A stretch of 64,000 nt of DNA from Gigaspora rosea (GCA_003550325.1 QKWP01000044.1:1-64000), one strand, 5' to 3'; positions 11,216 through 22,526 are shown, counted from the stretch's first letter. Translations and numbers: made by a program. Notes: generated by a model not told the origin, from the letters alone.

Positions 11216-13698
11216 ATGAGTGCTCCACGTTATCAAAAGTTTTCTCAACAATCTTCTCGCTCCTCATATAATTCTAATTACCCATCACCTCGCTTTTCAT
11301 CTAATTTTAAATCTTCATCAGACGACATAAGAGCAGTCGTTGCAATCGGTATTTTAATTCAATACTTTTTTTTTTTTTTTAGATTTATTAATTAAAAGTG
11401 ACATTTAAACCAATCATCTGTTTATGAAATAAAGATTTTGGAACAACGTTCAGCGGCTTCGCTCACGCCAACAAGATTTCTCCCAATGACATCGAAATAA
11501 ATACACGATGGTAATCTTAAAATCATCAATATTTTGTCATTGATAAATCATAATTTACTGTTGATTTTTCATTGAAACAATTAAAGAAAAATCAATATTT
11601 CTCGTATTTTAGGTCAGGGAGGGAAGGACTGCCAAAAACAAATACAGCATTATTATACGATAGTAGTTTTAAAGAAGTCTTAAAATGGGGCGAGCCCGCA
11701 TTACTTTATGAGCAAAAAAAGAGTAGAAATAGTTCTAAAGAACTACAATACTACAAGATTGAAAGATTTAAATTATATCTTGATGATAGCAATAGTGAAA
11801 AACCGTGGCTACCAGAAACCTTGGATTATAGAAAAGCTATTACTGATTATTTAAAAAAACTAAAAGGAGTGAGTATTTATAAGTTTAAGATAAGTTTTAC
11901 TTTTGAATATTGATCACGTTTATTGATTAAATACTGTAGGTTATAGAGGAGACTCTTGATAAGCGTTGGCCAGGTTTGAGAATGAGCCAAGTACTTTTTA
12001 TTCTCTGTGTTCCTGCAGAATGGGTAAGTTTCTAACAAGCCAAAAAAGGTCATAAAGCAAACGAGTCATTTAAAAACATTTGTATTCTTTCTTTTTTTTT
12101 TTTTTTTTTTTACTACTAGGGACCGCATACTAAAGCTATAATGCGCGACTGCGCATATAAAGCCGAATTGTAATTAAATAAACTTCATAATCTCGAAATT
12201 TTAATCTATTAAATATCTAAACTTGTAGCCTTATTCATCACTTGCAATTAATTACAGGCTGGATGCATCACTCTATTCACATTTAGAGTTTACAACAGAA
12301 CGTAATTATTTTTCTTTTTGTACTAACTTTCGACATTTTATTTAAAATTATGATGCATTTACCTGAATTCTCGTCATTTCATAATAATAGCTGAGGCTGC
12401 TGCTCTTCATTGTCTTGATGTAATAAAAGAACATAGATTAGGAGATGACGGTTAGTATTCAAAATAGCATTTAGTATTCAATATAGCATTTAAATTTGAA
12501 AATTAAAAATATGATGATTATTAATTTTGTAGATACATTTCTTGTTGTTGATTGCGGGGGTGGAACAGTCGACCTCACAATGAGAACAATAATCCAGAAA
12601 GGTAACAGGCTTAAAGAAGAAACCGAACGGACGGGTGATTTGTGCGGTAGCACCTTCGTGGACCAAGAATTCATAGACTTTATGGGCCGTGTAGTAGGCT
12701 TTACCGCCTTACAAAAGTTTCGAACATATGCTCATGGGGACTTACAAAGATTAGTCCATAGATTTTTTTGTCTGACAGTAAAGCTCCCTTTCACTGGCGA
12801 CATAGAAAATTTTGAATCTATTGAATTAGATCTCGAAAGAGAATGCCCATCATTAATTCAATATATTACCGGTTCCGAAAGAACTTATTTGGAAGAGAAT
12901 GAATGGATGATTGAATTGGATTTTGAATCGGTGAAAGAGATGTTTGACCCGACGATTGACAAAATCATAAAGTTAATCAATAATCAACTATTAGATCTAC
13001 CTAACAGACGGAAATGTAAAGCTATGTTTTTAGTTGGAGGATTTAGCGAATCCCCATATTTGATAAAAAGAGTAAGAGAAAAATTTCAAGGGCGTGTGCC
13101 CACTATTGCTTTCCCTAGACAACCAATAGCTGCAGTGGTTAAAGGTGCAGTTAAATATGGATTAAACATGGGTGCTGTCGAATCTAGGGTACTAAAATGG
13201 ACGTACGGAGTGGAGATAAAAGTAAATTTTGATATTCGTAATGATCCAATTAGACTTCGGTAAGTTATTTCTGTTTTGTAAATAAATAATAGTTCATATA
13301 TTCATAAAATTAATGTCAGTTCTCTGTAATAATATTTTAGAACAAATGATAATTCAATTTGGAAGTTTGATACCTTAGCGAGACGTGGAACACAAGTTAA
13401 TGTAAATGAGACTTTTCAGAAAGAATATGTACCAATAAACGCAGATCAGAAATTAGCCATTTTTCGAGTATTTATAACAAAAGAGCGCAACCCTACATAT
13501 ATCAAGGAAAACGGAATGAACGGAATGAAAGTCCTTGGTACTCTAAGAGTCAATTTATCCAAAATGCCGTATCGAGGACGTGATCGTCCTGTGGAATTTT
13601 CATTAACTTTTGGCACGATGGAAATAAAAGCCACGGCTAAAAATAAGTTAACAAATGAAGAATATCATGTTAAGTTTGATTATGAGAAAAAAAAATAA
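11216..13698 (+). CDS. Hsp70-superfamily ATPase (HSPA12-like), nine exons
   Basis: Nine exons join in perfect phase to 595 codons: 11216-11348, 11435-11510, 11613-11868, 11940-12023, 12120-12169, 12258-12301, 12391-12450, 12533-13259 and 13341-13698. All introns are 71-102 bases with GT and AG ends. The protein begins with a Ser-rich tail (1-37), then the ATPase fold. Phosphate-1 loop DFGTTFSGFAHA is at residues 45-56, a PAEW strand near 180, TTEPEAAALHC in the middle, phosphate-2 loop VVDCGGGTVDLT from about 239, and adenosine motif LVGGFSESPYL from about 401. It lacks the EEVD tail and canonical substrate-binding domain of classical Hsp70, as is usual for the HSPA12-like group. It probably binds and hydrolyses ATP in the cytosol; the client or signal is unknown. 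The family is strongly expanded in Glomeromycotina. No break was seen, so it looks functional. Confidence 0.9.
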
Positions 13699-14347
13699 CG
13701 AGATTTATATTTATCGTTCAGGATGAATATATTTTTTTTCGGTCTATTATCTATTTTTTAAACATATTCACCAATTATGTTTAAATCTTTATTGATGTCG
13801 TAAGAAAACGGCTAATTCAAAGAGAAGGGAAGGATGATTTATGTAGAATTATACCGAAGCGTCATATTTACTGAAATTTTACGTGTGCAATATTATAATA
13901 TGTTTTTATTATATTCTTAAAGATTAGGTGTGTGTTAGGGTTTAAAAGAAGGTTTTTTGAGGCGCTGTGTATTTTATTTAGAGCGTTAAATCAGGATACT
14001 TATAATTTGTGATATTTTTTTTCATCTACAAACTGTTAAAGTATAAAATATTTAACATTCATGATAAAACATTCATGATAATTTATCCATTTCTTGCAAT
14101 AATTTTTCTTTCAGAAATAAAATATATTTTATAACAAAATTGTAGTAGCAACTATCATTTCAAGGCATCAATAAAAATTGAATTATCTTTTAAACTATCA
14201 AATTATTAATAGTTATAGGTATTTTTGATATTGGAAAACACAATAAAGTTACTTTGGAGTTGAAGTTAATGAAAACAATCTATTAATCTTTTTCAATTAA
14301 TCTTCTTCTATCCTTTTTTTTAATTGTTATTTCAATCAAACCATTCT
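13699..14347. other. 3' flank of the Hsp70-like gene, nothing recognised
   Basis: AT-rich sequence without an ORF, fold-back or tandem repeat that I can support. It should contain the 3' UTR and terminator of the Hsp70-like gene and the 3' end of the minus-strand gene downstream. Confidence 0.4.
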
Positions 14348-14536
14348 CTATAAAAAAATTACGTACGGATCAGGAAGATCGATATAGTATACAAATCTTC
14401 CTTTGATGTTTTCCTGGATAATTTCTCTGTTGGTATTATTAATTTGATTGAACCTTCCAATTATAAAAATGCGTTTATCATTGATGTCCACCTCCACATA
14501 AAATTCTGATTTAGACTTAATGGTCGGAAGAGCCAT
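14348..14536 (-). CDS. Small unrecognised ORF or exon
   Basis: A 62-codon frame starting ATGGCTCTTCCG. Its amino-acid use looks coding (MALPTIKSKSEFYVEVDIND and on, alternating beta-strand-like) and no signal peptide is seen. Near its end a GTAATT could be a donor, so this may be the first exon of a longer gene whose remainder I could not find. The product is unknown. Confidence 0.4.
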   Translation of the reverse strand: MALPTIKSKSEFYVEVDINDKRIFIIGRFNQINNTNREIIQENIKGRFVYYIDLPDPYVIFL

Positions 14537-14715
14537 TGTTACAAAAAAGTACTCGCTAGAAAAAGTAATTAATATTAGATTTATGCTTAAAAAAAATTTT
14601 TTTTCATAAATATTTACTTTGTGTGACTCAAATTAAATAATTCAGTTGGTGCTGGAACTGAAAACAAAGTTGGGGCTGAAGCCAAGGTTGAAGTTGGGGT
14701 TAAAGCCAAGATTAG

Positions 14716-14781
14716 AGTTAATACCTCTATCCGGATATATTTTTATATCCGGATTTATCCGGTTTTAACATAGTATCCGGT
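14716..14781. repeat. ATCCGGAT-motif repeat copy
   Basis: The segment reads GAGTTAATACCT, then tandem TATCCGGATAT and ATCCGG motifs. The same start and motifs recur at 23968-24470, and the motif also recurs near 20250-20340, 26280-26420 and 36430-36510. It is a dispersed repeat family. Confidence 0.5.
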
Positions 14782-15045
14782 ACCCATTGATCTAAGAAAC
14801 CTAATTGCTTTTTCTTTGGTAATAAAATGGAAGTGTCCCCAGCTAATTTTTAAAAAAAATATTAGTAATAATATAAATTTATATAAAATTTATATAATTT
14901 TTTAATACTTTGAATCGGGTCTTCTTGTTATCCCTAGTATTCCAACGTCACCATTTTCATATTGCGATTGAGCCCATTCCATAATTGTTTGATCACTAAG
15001 ATCATTTATATTGGTATAATCAGTTCCGCTAAAAAAAACGTCCAT
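14782..15045 (-). CDS. Unrecognised two-exon gene fragment, cut by a repeat
   Basis: Exon 14909-15045 begins with ATG after a TTTAG acceptor and encodes MDVFFSGTDYTNINDLSDQ, later GDVGILGITRRPDS. A GTATTA donor joins it in phase to the exon ending at 14842, which encodes WGHFHFITKEKAIRFLRSMG. The frame then runs into the ATCCGGAT-rich repeat at 14716-14781, which appears to have cut the gene. An alternative acceptor inside the first exon (at 15029-15030) would join it in phase to the lipase exon upstream, so a lipase-plus-unknown fusion is possible. I cannot name the domain. Confidence 0.4.
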
Positions 15046-15203
15046 CTAAATAGAAAAAAAGATTAGTAAATATCATATATTATATTATATTTATATCATA
15101 TCATGCATATAATATCATATTATATAATATCATATATCATAAGATAATGATTAACATCACGTTTATTATGTGTATCAATGATGAAAACAAATGAAAAGTT
15201 TAC

Positions 15204-15527
15204 CTTGGAACCTTGGTAACTACAACTTTAGCACCTAATTTTTGCAAGGCTTCTTCAATAACACTCCAACAGTGTATTTGCAAATACGGAATAGAGGAAG
15301 GACCTTAAATTGTATCAGTTATAATAATTATAATCGAAGTGAAGTCAATTGACGTGAGCATAATAAAGAATGTATAGTACCTAGTTTATCGAAACCAAAA
15401 AGACCTAAAGAAAAAAAAACAATTAAATGAGAATAGTGATCTTCTACATTAAAAATTTAATTTCGTTCAAAATACCGTGGCACAAAGCGATAGGTAAGCT
15501 CGGGAGCACGATAGTTGCCGATGCCAT
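15204..15527 (-). pseudogene. Alpha/beta-hydrolase (lipase) N-terminal fragment
   Basis: Three minus-strand exons join in phase: 15476-15527, 15381-15404 (only 24 bases) and 15204-15303. They encode MASATIVLPSLPIALCHG, then LFGFDKLG, then a stretch beginning GPSSIPYLQIHCWSVIEEAL and ending LGAKVVVTKVP. The LCHGLFGFDKLG oxyanion-loop region followed by a Y-W--IEEAL--LGAKV helix is typical of bacterial-type and fungal triacylglycerol lipases. The G-H-S-M-G nucleophile elbow and the Asp and His that should follow are not found downstream. Either this is a truncated, non-catalytic copy or the rest has been lost to the rearranged DNA at 14.7-15.2 kb. Confidence 0.6.
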
Positions 15528-15964
15528 TTTCTGAATTATCAACCGATCGCAGGAGCTCAAAGTTTGTACCAAATATCCCAATAACGCTTAGTCGTTGTTT
15601 AGTTTGAAGCAAGGCGATCGAAGTAGCAGAAACCAATTCTGCAAGCGACCGTTTAAGTTGTGCTATTCTTGCAAAACCCGCAAACAACAGAATTATGTAT
15701 GTCTATTAAAAATAAATAAACGTGCTATAGAATTCACGGTAGAGAATTCTTTGATGCACTAAACTGCAACGATAAGGGATTAAATTTACATTGAATTTAT
15801 ATTTATGAAACTCAAGAATTTAGAATTTTATATGAACAAAATGAATATATAATATATATATGTGTAACGTTATCTTATCGATGATCCTATTTGTACTACG
15901 GAGATAGCCGTTTGGTGAATGATCATTGCACGCCCAAAAAATTGTGACGAACAAACACTGAAAT
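15528..15964. other. Spacer, no recognised feature
   Basis: Mixed AT-rich DNA. The open minus frame at 15457-15687 is the wrong-frame shadow of the lipase exon, as shown by the LCHG-to-LFGFDKLG splice in another frame. Confidence 0.4.
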
Positions 15965-16379
15965 AGCATGATTAAAAATCCATCTGATTGGCTGTCGATC
16001 CTTATAGTAATGCCCTATATAAAAATACGATCGATCATATGAAAAGTCACAAACGAATCTGATTATATCAGATTAAATTTTGCTAGAAGCAAGTAATATT
16101 GGAAAACAATATTTCTTTAAAATTTCGGTAACCGTTAATTATAAAAATTTATGACTTGCTATTTGCAAGTAAAAAAATTACATAATAAATAGCTAACGAA
16201 ATTTTAAAGAAATATTGTTCTCCGACGTTACTTGCTTCTAGCAAATTTAATCTGATATAATCAGATTCGTTAGTGACTTTTCATATGATCGATCGTATTT
16301 TTGTATGGGACGTTTACCCTAATCAGCCAATGAAAATTCAAAGATCGGCAACCAATCAGATGGATTTTTAATCATGCTC
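15965..16379. mobile_element. Fold-back MITE
   Basis: AGCATGATTAAAAATCCATC at the left pairs with GATGGATTTTTAATCATGCT at the right, and most of both arms (about 185 bases each) are complementary. That includes ATACGATCGATCATATGAAA with its inverted partner near 16277-16302. The loop is short and non-coding. Confidence 0.8.
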
Positions 16380-16734
16380 ACTGAAATGTGGGGGTTTATA
16401 TAAAAAATTGAGAAATGTGGGATTTATGGATTGCACGTAAAAAAAAAAAAAAACGCGAAATCGGATTGGTTCATCATAATCATTTATGGTCAGGTGATGT
16501 CAAAATAAAAATTGCGATCTTCGTGTAACATAAACAACTAACAGTGACAACTAGCTTCGTTTCTAAGTAAACAATGCGTATCATGAAATTTTACATATAA
16601 AGAGAGCTTTTTTATGTTAAAATAAACAAAAAAGATGTATTACACAAAATCAACTGATCTTGCGAAAATTGACATCGATTGTCTGGTCACATGATTTGCC
16701 GATGCAATAGTAGTTAAATAAAAAAAATTAATTT

Positions 16735-16912
16735 ATGTTAGGGTTTGGGTTTGGGTAAAGGTTAGAAAGAGCTATTGTATAGCAAAATTGCACGAGGAAA
16801 ATTTTTTATTAGGAACATAAAAGCGATTTACTAGTCTAAATTTTATGATTAAACGGTTTTTTTGCGAACGTTTGTTTTGATTTTCTTTACGTTACACCTG
16901 ATCCTGATTTTT
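16735..16912. mobile_element. Truncated MITE of the GGTGTAACGT family
   Basis: The right end (TTACGTTACACCTGATCC near 16896) and an inner GGGTTTGGGTTTGGG run match the complete element at 53746-53978. The left inverted end is missing or diverged. Confidence 0.45.
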
Positions 16913-16925
16913 AATTGACCAGCTT

Positions 16926-17290
16926 ATTAGGGTGTCCGTAAATTATGCGGGCGAATTGAGGTTGATTATGCGATGGATGCGAAATAAATTTAAAATTATG
17001 CGACCAATTAGGTCGATTATGCGATTTTTATTTAATTTTTTTAGTCTGTTTTTTCGGAATTTCTCGGACATTTATCAAAAATTTTACCTCGTAATTTAAT
17101 TTTCTAAATCGGAACTTTTCGGGACCTACATTTTGTCACCACTCTATCACCCAAATTACAAATTTAAAGCTTGTCGAATGAAGTTAACATATTCCCAACA
17201 ACCAATCAGATTTTATTCACGTGATTTATGCTTTTTTTTGCGTGCTTATGCGAAGCATATGCGATGCGAAAAAATAGCAAATTATGCGCC
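16926..17290 (+). repeat. Dispersed 365-base repeat, plus copy
   Basis: This segment returns as its reverse complement at 37195-37612. Shared landmarks in order are TTATGCGGGCGAATTGA, GATTATGCGATG, CGGAACTTTTCGGGACCTAC, TGTCACCACTCTATCACCC, AAGCTTGTCGAA and CGATGCGAAAAAATAGCAAA. The repeated TTATGCGA motif is its hallmark. ORFs across it are shadows. Confidence 0.75.
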
Positions 17291-17420
17291 TGGACCCTAC
17301 AGCTTATGTCGGAAAATCACGTGAGCAGAAAATCGACCCTACGCCCTGGCGCTGTAAACAATTGCTTCGCAATTTTCGCAATTGTAATTTTTGTAATATT
17401 AAAATTTTAGTAAACATTAC

Positions 17421-17778
17421 TTTTCACTTTTTAATACTAACGTTTGGTAATTCAAGAACTTTATAACTCTTCGAATTCTTAATAAAATACAATAATAAAT
17501 ATTGCACGATAACAATCATATCGATTAAATAATTTTTTTTATCGAAAATTAAATATCTATTATACTGTGTAAAGTTATTAATTAAATACACTTTTTAAAT
17601 ACTAACGTTTGGTAATTCAAGAACTTTTACAACTCTTCGAATTCTTAATAAAATACAACAATAAAATTGCCATATCGTATTAAATAATATATAGTTATTG
17701 GATGCTTCGCATCCGATAACTATATATTATCGAAAATTAAAGTATCTATTATACTGTGTAAAGTTATTAATTAAATAA
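17421..17778. repeat. Direct duplication with a hairpin inserted in one copy
   Basis: Copies 17421-17585 and 17588-17778 share ACTAACGTTTGGTAATTCAA, CAACTCTTCGAATTCTTAAT and ACTGTGTAAAGTTATTAATT. The second copy alone contains a 40-base palindrome at about 17690-17731, ATATATAGTTATTGGATGCT and its complement. Confidence 0.7.
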
Positions 17779-17805
17779 ACAGGCTTATTTTTAGACCATT
17801 CATAT

Positions 17806-17840
17806 TTATTGTCCGAAGCGTAGCGAGGACGATCTCGGTT
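17806..17840 (+). repeat. CCGAAGCGTAGC dispersed repeat
   Basis: TTTATTGTCCGAAGCGTAGC followed by GAGGAC. Similar copies occur at 19221-19275 and 37143-37191, and a weaker one near 41825. Confidence 0.5.
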
Positions 17841-17951
17841 TGATCAAAAGTGAATGCACGTCTATGCAATGTATGCAACAGAAACATCCATAAAAAATTG
17901 AGAATTATAGGTTCCAAACGTGATGATCAGATAGGGTTGTTAATGGAGCAC

Positions 17952-18213
17952 TCCGTTTACCTCATTAATAGTAATACAGAGAGACCTCTCTAAATGCACC
18001 CCTCGGGACCATAGTAAAAATTTTCAAAAATGTGCACTTAGAGAGGATGTGCATTTATAGAGAGCAAAATATATAGTGTTATTATAAGCTGGGACCAGAC
18101 TATACCGTGCATTTAAGGAGATTTTACATAGTGTGTGCATTTAGAGAGGGTGCATTTAGAGAGGTCTCTCTGTACTCCGGAGTATTACTATTAAAATAAA
18201 GCAAACGGAGTAA
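17952..18213. mobile_element. Outer inverted-repeat element, split by another
   Basis: CTCCGTTTACCTCATTAATA at the left pairs with TATTAAAATAAAGCAAACGG near 18190. The halves are separated by the complete inner element at 17976-18175, so the inner one inserted into the outer. Confidence 0.55.
17976..18175. mobile_element. MITE with ACAGAGAGACCTCTC ends
   Basis: Its ends are ACAGAGAGACCTCTCTAAAT and the exact complement at 18155-18174. The motif TGCATTTAGAGAGG recurs inside. Related TGCATTTATAGA motifs occur at 48300-48480 and 51440-51490, suggesting one wider family. Confidence 0.75.
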
Positions 18214-18409
18214 CCCTAATCAGCAATCAGTGTAACTCAGCTTAATAGTTCTCTAGGTTACACGTAAAGAATTTAACGTAAATGCTTCGGACTTATATCG
18301 GATTCTGATTTCCTAACACGGTCAACTTTTATATAAAACCGATGTTCATTATAATAAGCCTTTAAAATTGTAGAAAGTTTGTTTTATTCAAGTAATATCA
18401 AAAAAAAGA

Positions 18410-19090
18410 AATAAGAAATTTTTACTTGAACAATCAGTACGCACATAACGATAAATATTTAATTGCTGATCCGGATAAGATCTGCAGAATTTTTATATTT
18501 GAATTTGGGGGGATTTACACTGGATTTACTATGTTTTTATATGCTGAAATCTTGCAACCACCTTGTTTACATGGAATTTATATAGTCATCTGATCATTTT
18601 TTAGTGATATCTCAGCGTATACTAGGCCAATTTGAATGATCTAACTACCATTAGATGCGTCTCAGTGAGCTCTACAGCTTTCAATTAATTGACTTGAGCT
18701 GTTAGCTTAATAAAAAAATCACTTACCATAGAGGTAGTTGTAAGATTTCAGCATATAATAAAAGTTTATATTGTACTTATCCCCAAAATTTACTATTGTC
18801 CCAATATAGTAATTCTGCAGATCTTATCCGGATCATCAATTAAGCACATTATTAATTTATTTTATTTATTATTTTTTTTTTTGAATTACATTCTAACATT
18901 TGTATGCTTAATGAGTATCGAATAAAGAAGTTTTTATTTGAGCAACTAATACGCACATAATGACAAATATTTAAGCACATCATTTGTGAATTACATTGCA
19001 CTACTTGTATGTTAATAAAGTACCGAATAAAGAAATTTTTACTTGAACAACTAGTACACACATAACGATAAATATTTAAGCACGTTTTTT
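18410..19090. repeat. Three copies of a 55-base repeat
   Basis: Units at 18412-18463, 18925-18978 and 19028-19082 share AAGAAATTTTTACTTGAACA and CACATAACGATAAATATTTA. The first and second are pushed apart by the MITE at 18468-18834. Confidence 0.65.
18468..18834. mobile_element. MITE with GATCCGGATAAGATCTGCAG ends
   Basis: The 23-base terminal repeats are perfect (start GATCCGGATAAGATCTGCAG). Inside is a second inverted pair, TATATGCTGAAATCTTGCAA with its complement near 18743. It has no ORF and looks young because the ends match. Confidence 0.8.
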
Positions 19091-19220
19091 ATTTATTTTA
19101 AAAATTACATTTTATTTCTGTGAAATGTTTGCTTCTCTTTGTAACTGTATAACCAAAAAATACTTGTAACGATAAATTTTGAGGGAATATGGTAATTGGA
19201 TTTTTATTTTTATTTTTATT

Positions 19221-19275
19221 TTATTGTCCGAAGCGTAGCTGAGGACACTTTATTTCTAGACATTAGAAATTAGTG
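19221..19275 (+). repeat. CCGAAGCGTAGC dispersed repeat
   Basis: TTATTGTCCGAAGCGTAGCT, GAGGACAC and TTCTAGACATTAG match the copy at 37143-37191. Confidence 0.55.
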
Positions 19276-20421
19276 GTCGTACCCTAGGGTACAATAAACG
19301 GTTAACTGTTAGGCTATCCGGATACCCGAATTATAAAATTGATAAACCGGTTAATTTTAATAAATATTTTAATTTGCGTATTATTTATATACTATTATCA
19401 CCCGGTGTAAAACTTCTCTACATCATAAATTTAATGTATTTTAAATAAGAACATGATTTTAATATTTCATTTGTTTATTATATTTATTTTAATAGGTCGA
19501 TATAAATCAATTAAACACTAAACTTTAATCTTATACTGGCTTTCAATTTTTTGTAAATATAATAATAATTATTATATTATAGATATGAATACATACTTGT
19601 ACAGTAAGTACTTATTTTATTTTTTCTATTACATACTTTACACAGTTCGGAGTGATAAAAGGATTATTCTATACTATTATTGTTCCACGTCATTTCTGAA
19701 TTTACGTCTATTCTGAATTGACAAATCATGAGACCACAGCAATGTAATAAATTATTGATAATAATTATTTATTAATAATTACAATGATATTTGCATTGAT
19801 CTTTTTCATTTGATATTTATAATTTATTATTTCATCTTTTTTTTTTTTATACACTTTATTGAGCAAGGAAATTCCAAAAAATTCAGATCTTCAGTGTAAC
19901 CCGAAATTCAAGCTAAACCTTTAAGGCTCTTTGTATTGGGTAACAGAAGAACTGCTCATGCCTAAAACAAGTTAGGAATAACTTGGGACGCAAGTTTGTT
20001 ATGTCGAAAATTTTACGAAATAATCTGTGCTACTACCAGGCTGACCTGGAAAAGATAAATTTTCTAAATTCGATCTTAATCTTTTGACACACAAAAATTA
20101 GCATAGCTCTTGTTTAATTTATTAAATTCGAAATTGGCATTTCATTTTGTAAGATATTTGGTATATTCCAAATAAAACAGCTTCATATTAGCACTTGTAG
20201 CCAAATTTGTAAATGTACTAAGTAAAGTGATGACACTTTGTGCTCATATAAATCCGGATTCAATAATAGGATTTATCCAAATTCGGATTACATCCGGATA
20301 CACAAAGTAGGATCCGAATTTAATCCGGATGGCCCTTAAAGAATAGGATCGAACATTATTATTATTATTGAATTTCAAACACTGCCTGTGATCAGGTTTT
20401 AAATCATATAAACTAAAAAGG
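19276..20421. other. AT-rich spacer, nothing recognised
   Basis: No ORF or fold-back was found. Scattered TCCGGAT motifs at 20250-20335 belong to the dispersed repeat seen at 14716 and 23968. Confidence 0.4.
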
Positions 20422-20620
20422 ACCAGTGGTGTTCAACACCACAATTATATTATATCTCAAAAACTAACCAAATAATTAATGCTTAATGTTCTAATTAAAC
20501 ATATCCAAACCCTCCAAAAACCTTATGCTACTCAAAATTTGACCTCTAATATATAACAACACCCCAACCCTAAATATTACTATATATTATGAATTATATA
20601 TGGTGTTGAACACAACTGGT
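20422..20620. mobile_element. MITE with ACCAGTGGTGTTCAACACC ends
   Basis: ACCAGTGGTGTTCAACACCA is repeated inverted as TGGTGTTGAACACAACTGGT. The body is AT-rich and non-coding. It lies just 3' of the MFS pseudogene. Confidence 0.7.
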
Positions 20621-20666
20621 GCGCTTTAGTATTATTCTTTTACAAAGTTATAAAAATTATTTTTTT

Positions 20667-22526
20667 TTACAAGCAATAAATAAATGATGGATGTTTGTCT
20701 CCCAAAACCACAGCCTCCTCTTTATTTTTTCCTTTTAAAAATCGATTTGGATCATTAATTTTAAGTTTATTTAATCTATTTAATAAACCATATTGAACAA
20801 TTGCTAGGATTATAGCAACAATTAAAAGAATTATAGCAGTAGTATGACCAAATTTATAGCCTGGCGCATCTTGAGGTTGATATATTTGTGCGGCTACTAG
20901 TCCACCAGTGTTGCCACTAGCTGTTAAAATTGCAGTACCTCTGCGCGTTTCGAATCACCTGCTAGGTTACTCACTAATCTTTTGAAATTTTTAGGTGAGA
21001 AATAGATTACTATAAATAAATTGAAAATGTACGTATGTATGTATGTATATAAAATATATAAAATATATTTAAATATATAAAATATATTTAAATATATAAA
21101 ATATATTTAAATATATAAAATATATTTAATAGTTATCAGGTAGAATGTACGTAACACTCTACGTACTGATAAGATATGATGTGATTGAATCTTACCACGT
21201 GATTGATAAAGGCAAACATGTAAATGTTCCCATTCCAGCAACGCAAGCCCCAATGTATTTTACCAAATCCCAAACCATTTACAATCGACGGAAGAAAGAA
21301 AGAGAGTGAATATCCGAGAATTGACTCAATAAATTGTATAAATGATGCTATGTAGATTTTCTGATGAACAGCATAATAGGACGAATTAGCATCATGATAT
21401 TAAAGATATTGTTTAAACCTATTCATATAATATTTATTTTCTTACCCAATCCTTAAAAGCTTCGCAAATTTGATGTTTATCAAAATGAGTTGTGCTAACT
21501 TGTCCTGAATCAAACTGCAAACGATCAACGATTATTTTTCGTTCATCCTCCGTAAGCCAGGCAGTGGTCTCTGGATAATCCGAGATCAAAAAGTAAGAGG
21601 CAAATGCAACAACAACTGTTACCAGGCCATCAATAAGAAAGATCTGTAAAAATATATATATGTAAAAATTTAAAGAATCTATAATTATAGTAAAACGAAC
21701 AAGAATTTATACGCACCCATTGCCAACTATTAAGTCCAAATTTACCATCCAAACGCATAATAGCGAATGCCAAAAGTCCACTAAATGCACCAGCAATCAA
21801 GGAACCAGTGAAAAACAAACTAACACGATAACTTTGCTCAGATCTCTTGTACCATTTCGTAATGTGATATATGATAGCAGGAAAAAGACCAGCTTCAAAA
21901 ATTCCTAATAACAATCTTGTTACTAATAACTGAGGGTAATTTTTCACCTTGACAAGAAAATTAATAATGCAAAATCAATGATTACTACAGAAATTCATGA
22001 AAGAAAAAATGGTTAATACTTACGAATGCCATAATTATCATTACGATACTCCATCCAATCATGAGTAATGCAACTGCAAAATAAAAGTGAGAAAAGGAAT
22101 ATATTTATTTATTATTTACATCAAATATTCAAAAGAATAAACTTACTCCAAATTGAAGGTTTGATTTTAATTAATATAATATTGGATGGTACTTACAAAA
22201 CCCCTACAAGAAATAAAAAAACTTTAAAAAAAAAAAAAGATAATTTATTTACTAGAAAAAAATACAATATGTACACAAAAAATATACTTAAAGACCAATT
22301 ATATTCATTCCCAGTTAAACCAAGGTCATGTTCAAAGTGAGCTAAACAAATAATTTTAATATAATTAATAGTTGAAATTATAAAAGATATTATTATGGTA
22401 AGTAGATCTTAATAAATACCTATCCAAGAAAGCAAGAACATAAAGAAGTGTAAATACGGGAATGATTCTTATATCAACCTTTCTTAATAATCTTTTTTCA
22501 TCGACACTTTCAGTTATTTCTTCCAT
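20667..22526 (-). pseudogene. MFS transporter pseudogene (allantoate permease / ACS-like)
   Basis: Minus-strand pieces in correct order spell a twelve-helix MFS carrier of the Dal5/anion:cation symporter type. Start 22526 encodes MEEITESVDEKRLLRKVDIR and FLDR. Then come EHDLGLTGNEYNWSLS, PSNIILIKIKPSIW, VTRLLLGIFEAGLFPAIIYH with ITKWYKRSEQ, the loop before DYPETTAWLTEDERK, and the last helices with NTGGLVAAQIYQPQDAPGYK. Intact family members carry organic anions or amides at the plasma membrane. Several frame problems appear. The VNIGNA segment after FLDR is absent. About eight bases seem missing before PSNII (near 22186-22200). The frame shifts after VNGLGF (near 21260), and two extra bases lie near 20942 after DSKR. 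A sequencing-error explanation is less likely with so many. Confidence 0.7.
21048..21129. repeat. Tandem AT repeat, 20-base unit
   Basis: Four units of ATATATAAAATATATTTAA are preceded by a short GTAT run. It lies in what would be the penultimate intron of the MFS pseudogene. Confidence 0.75.

Noticed and set aside
15457-15687. 76-codon minus ORF
   Set aside because: The lipase exon lies in a different frame of the same DNA, shown by the LCHG-to-LFGFDKLG splice.
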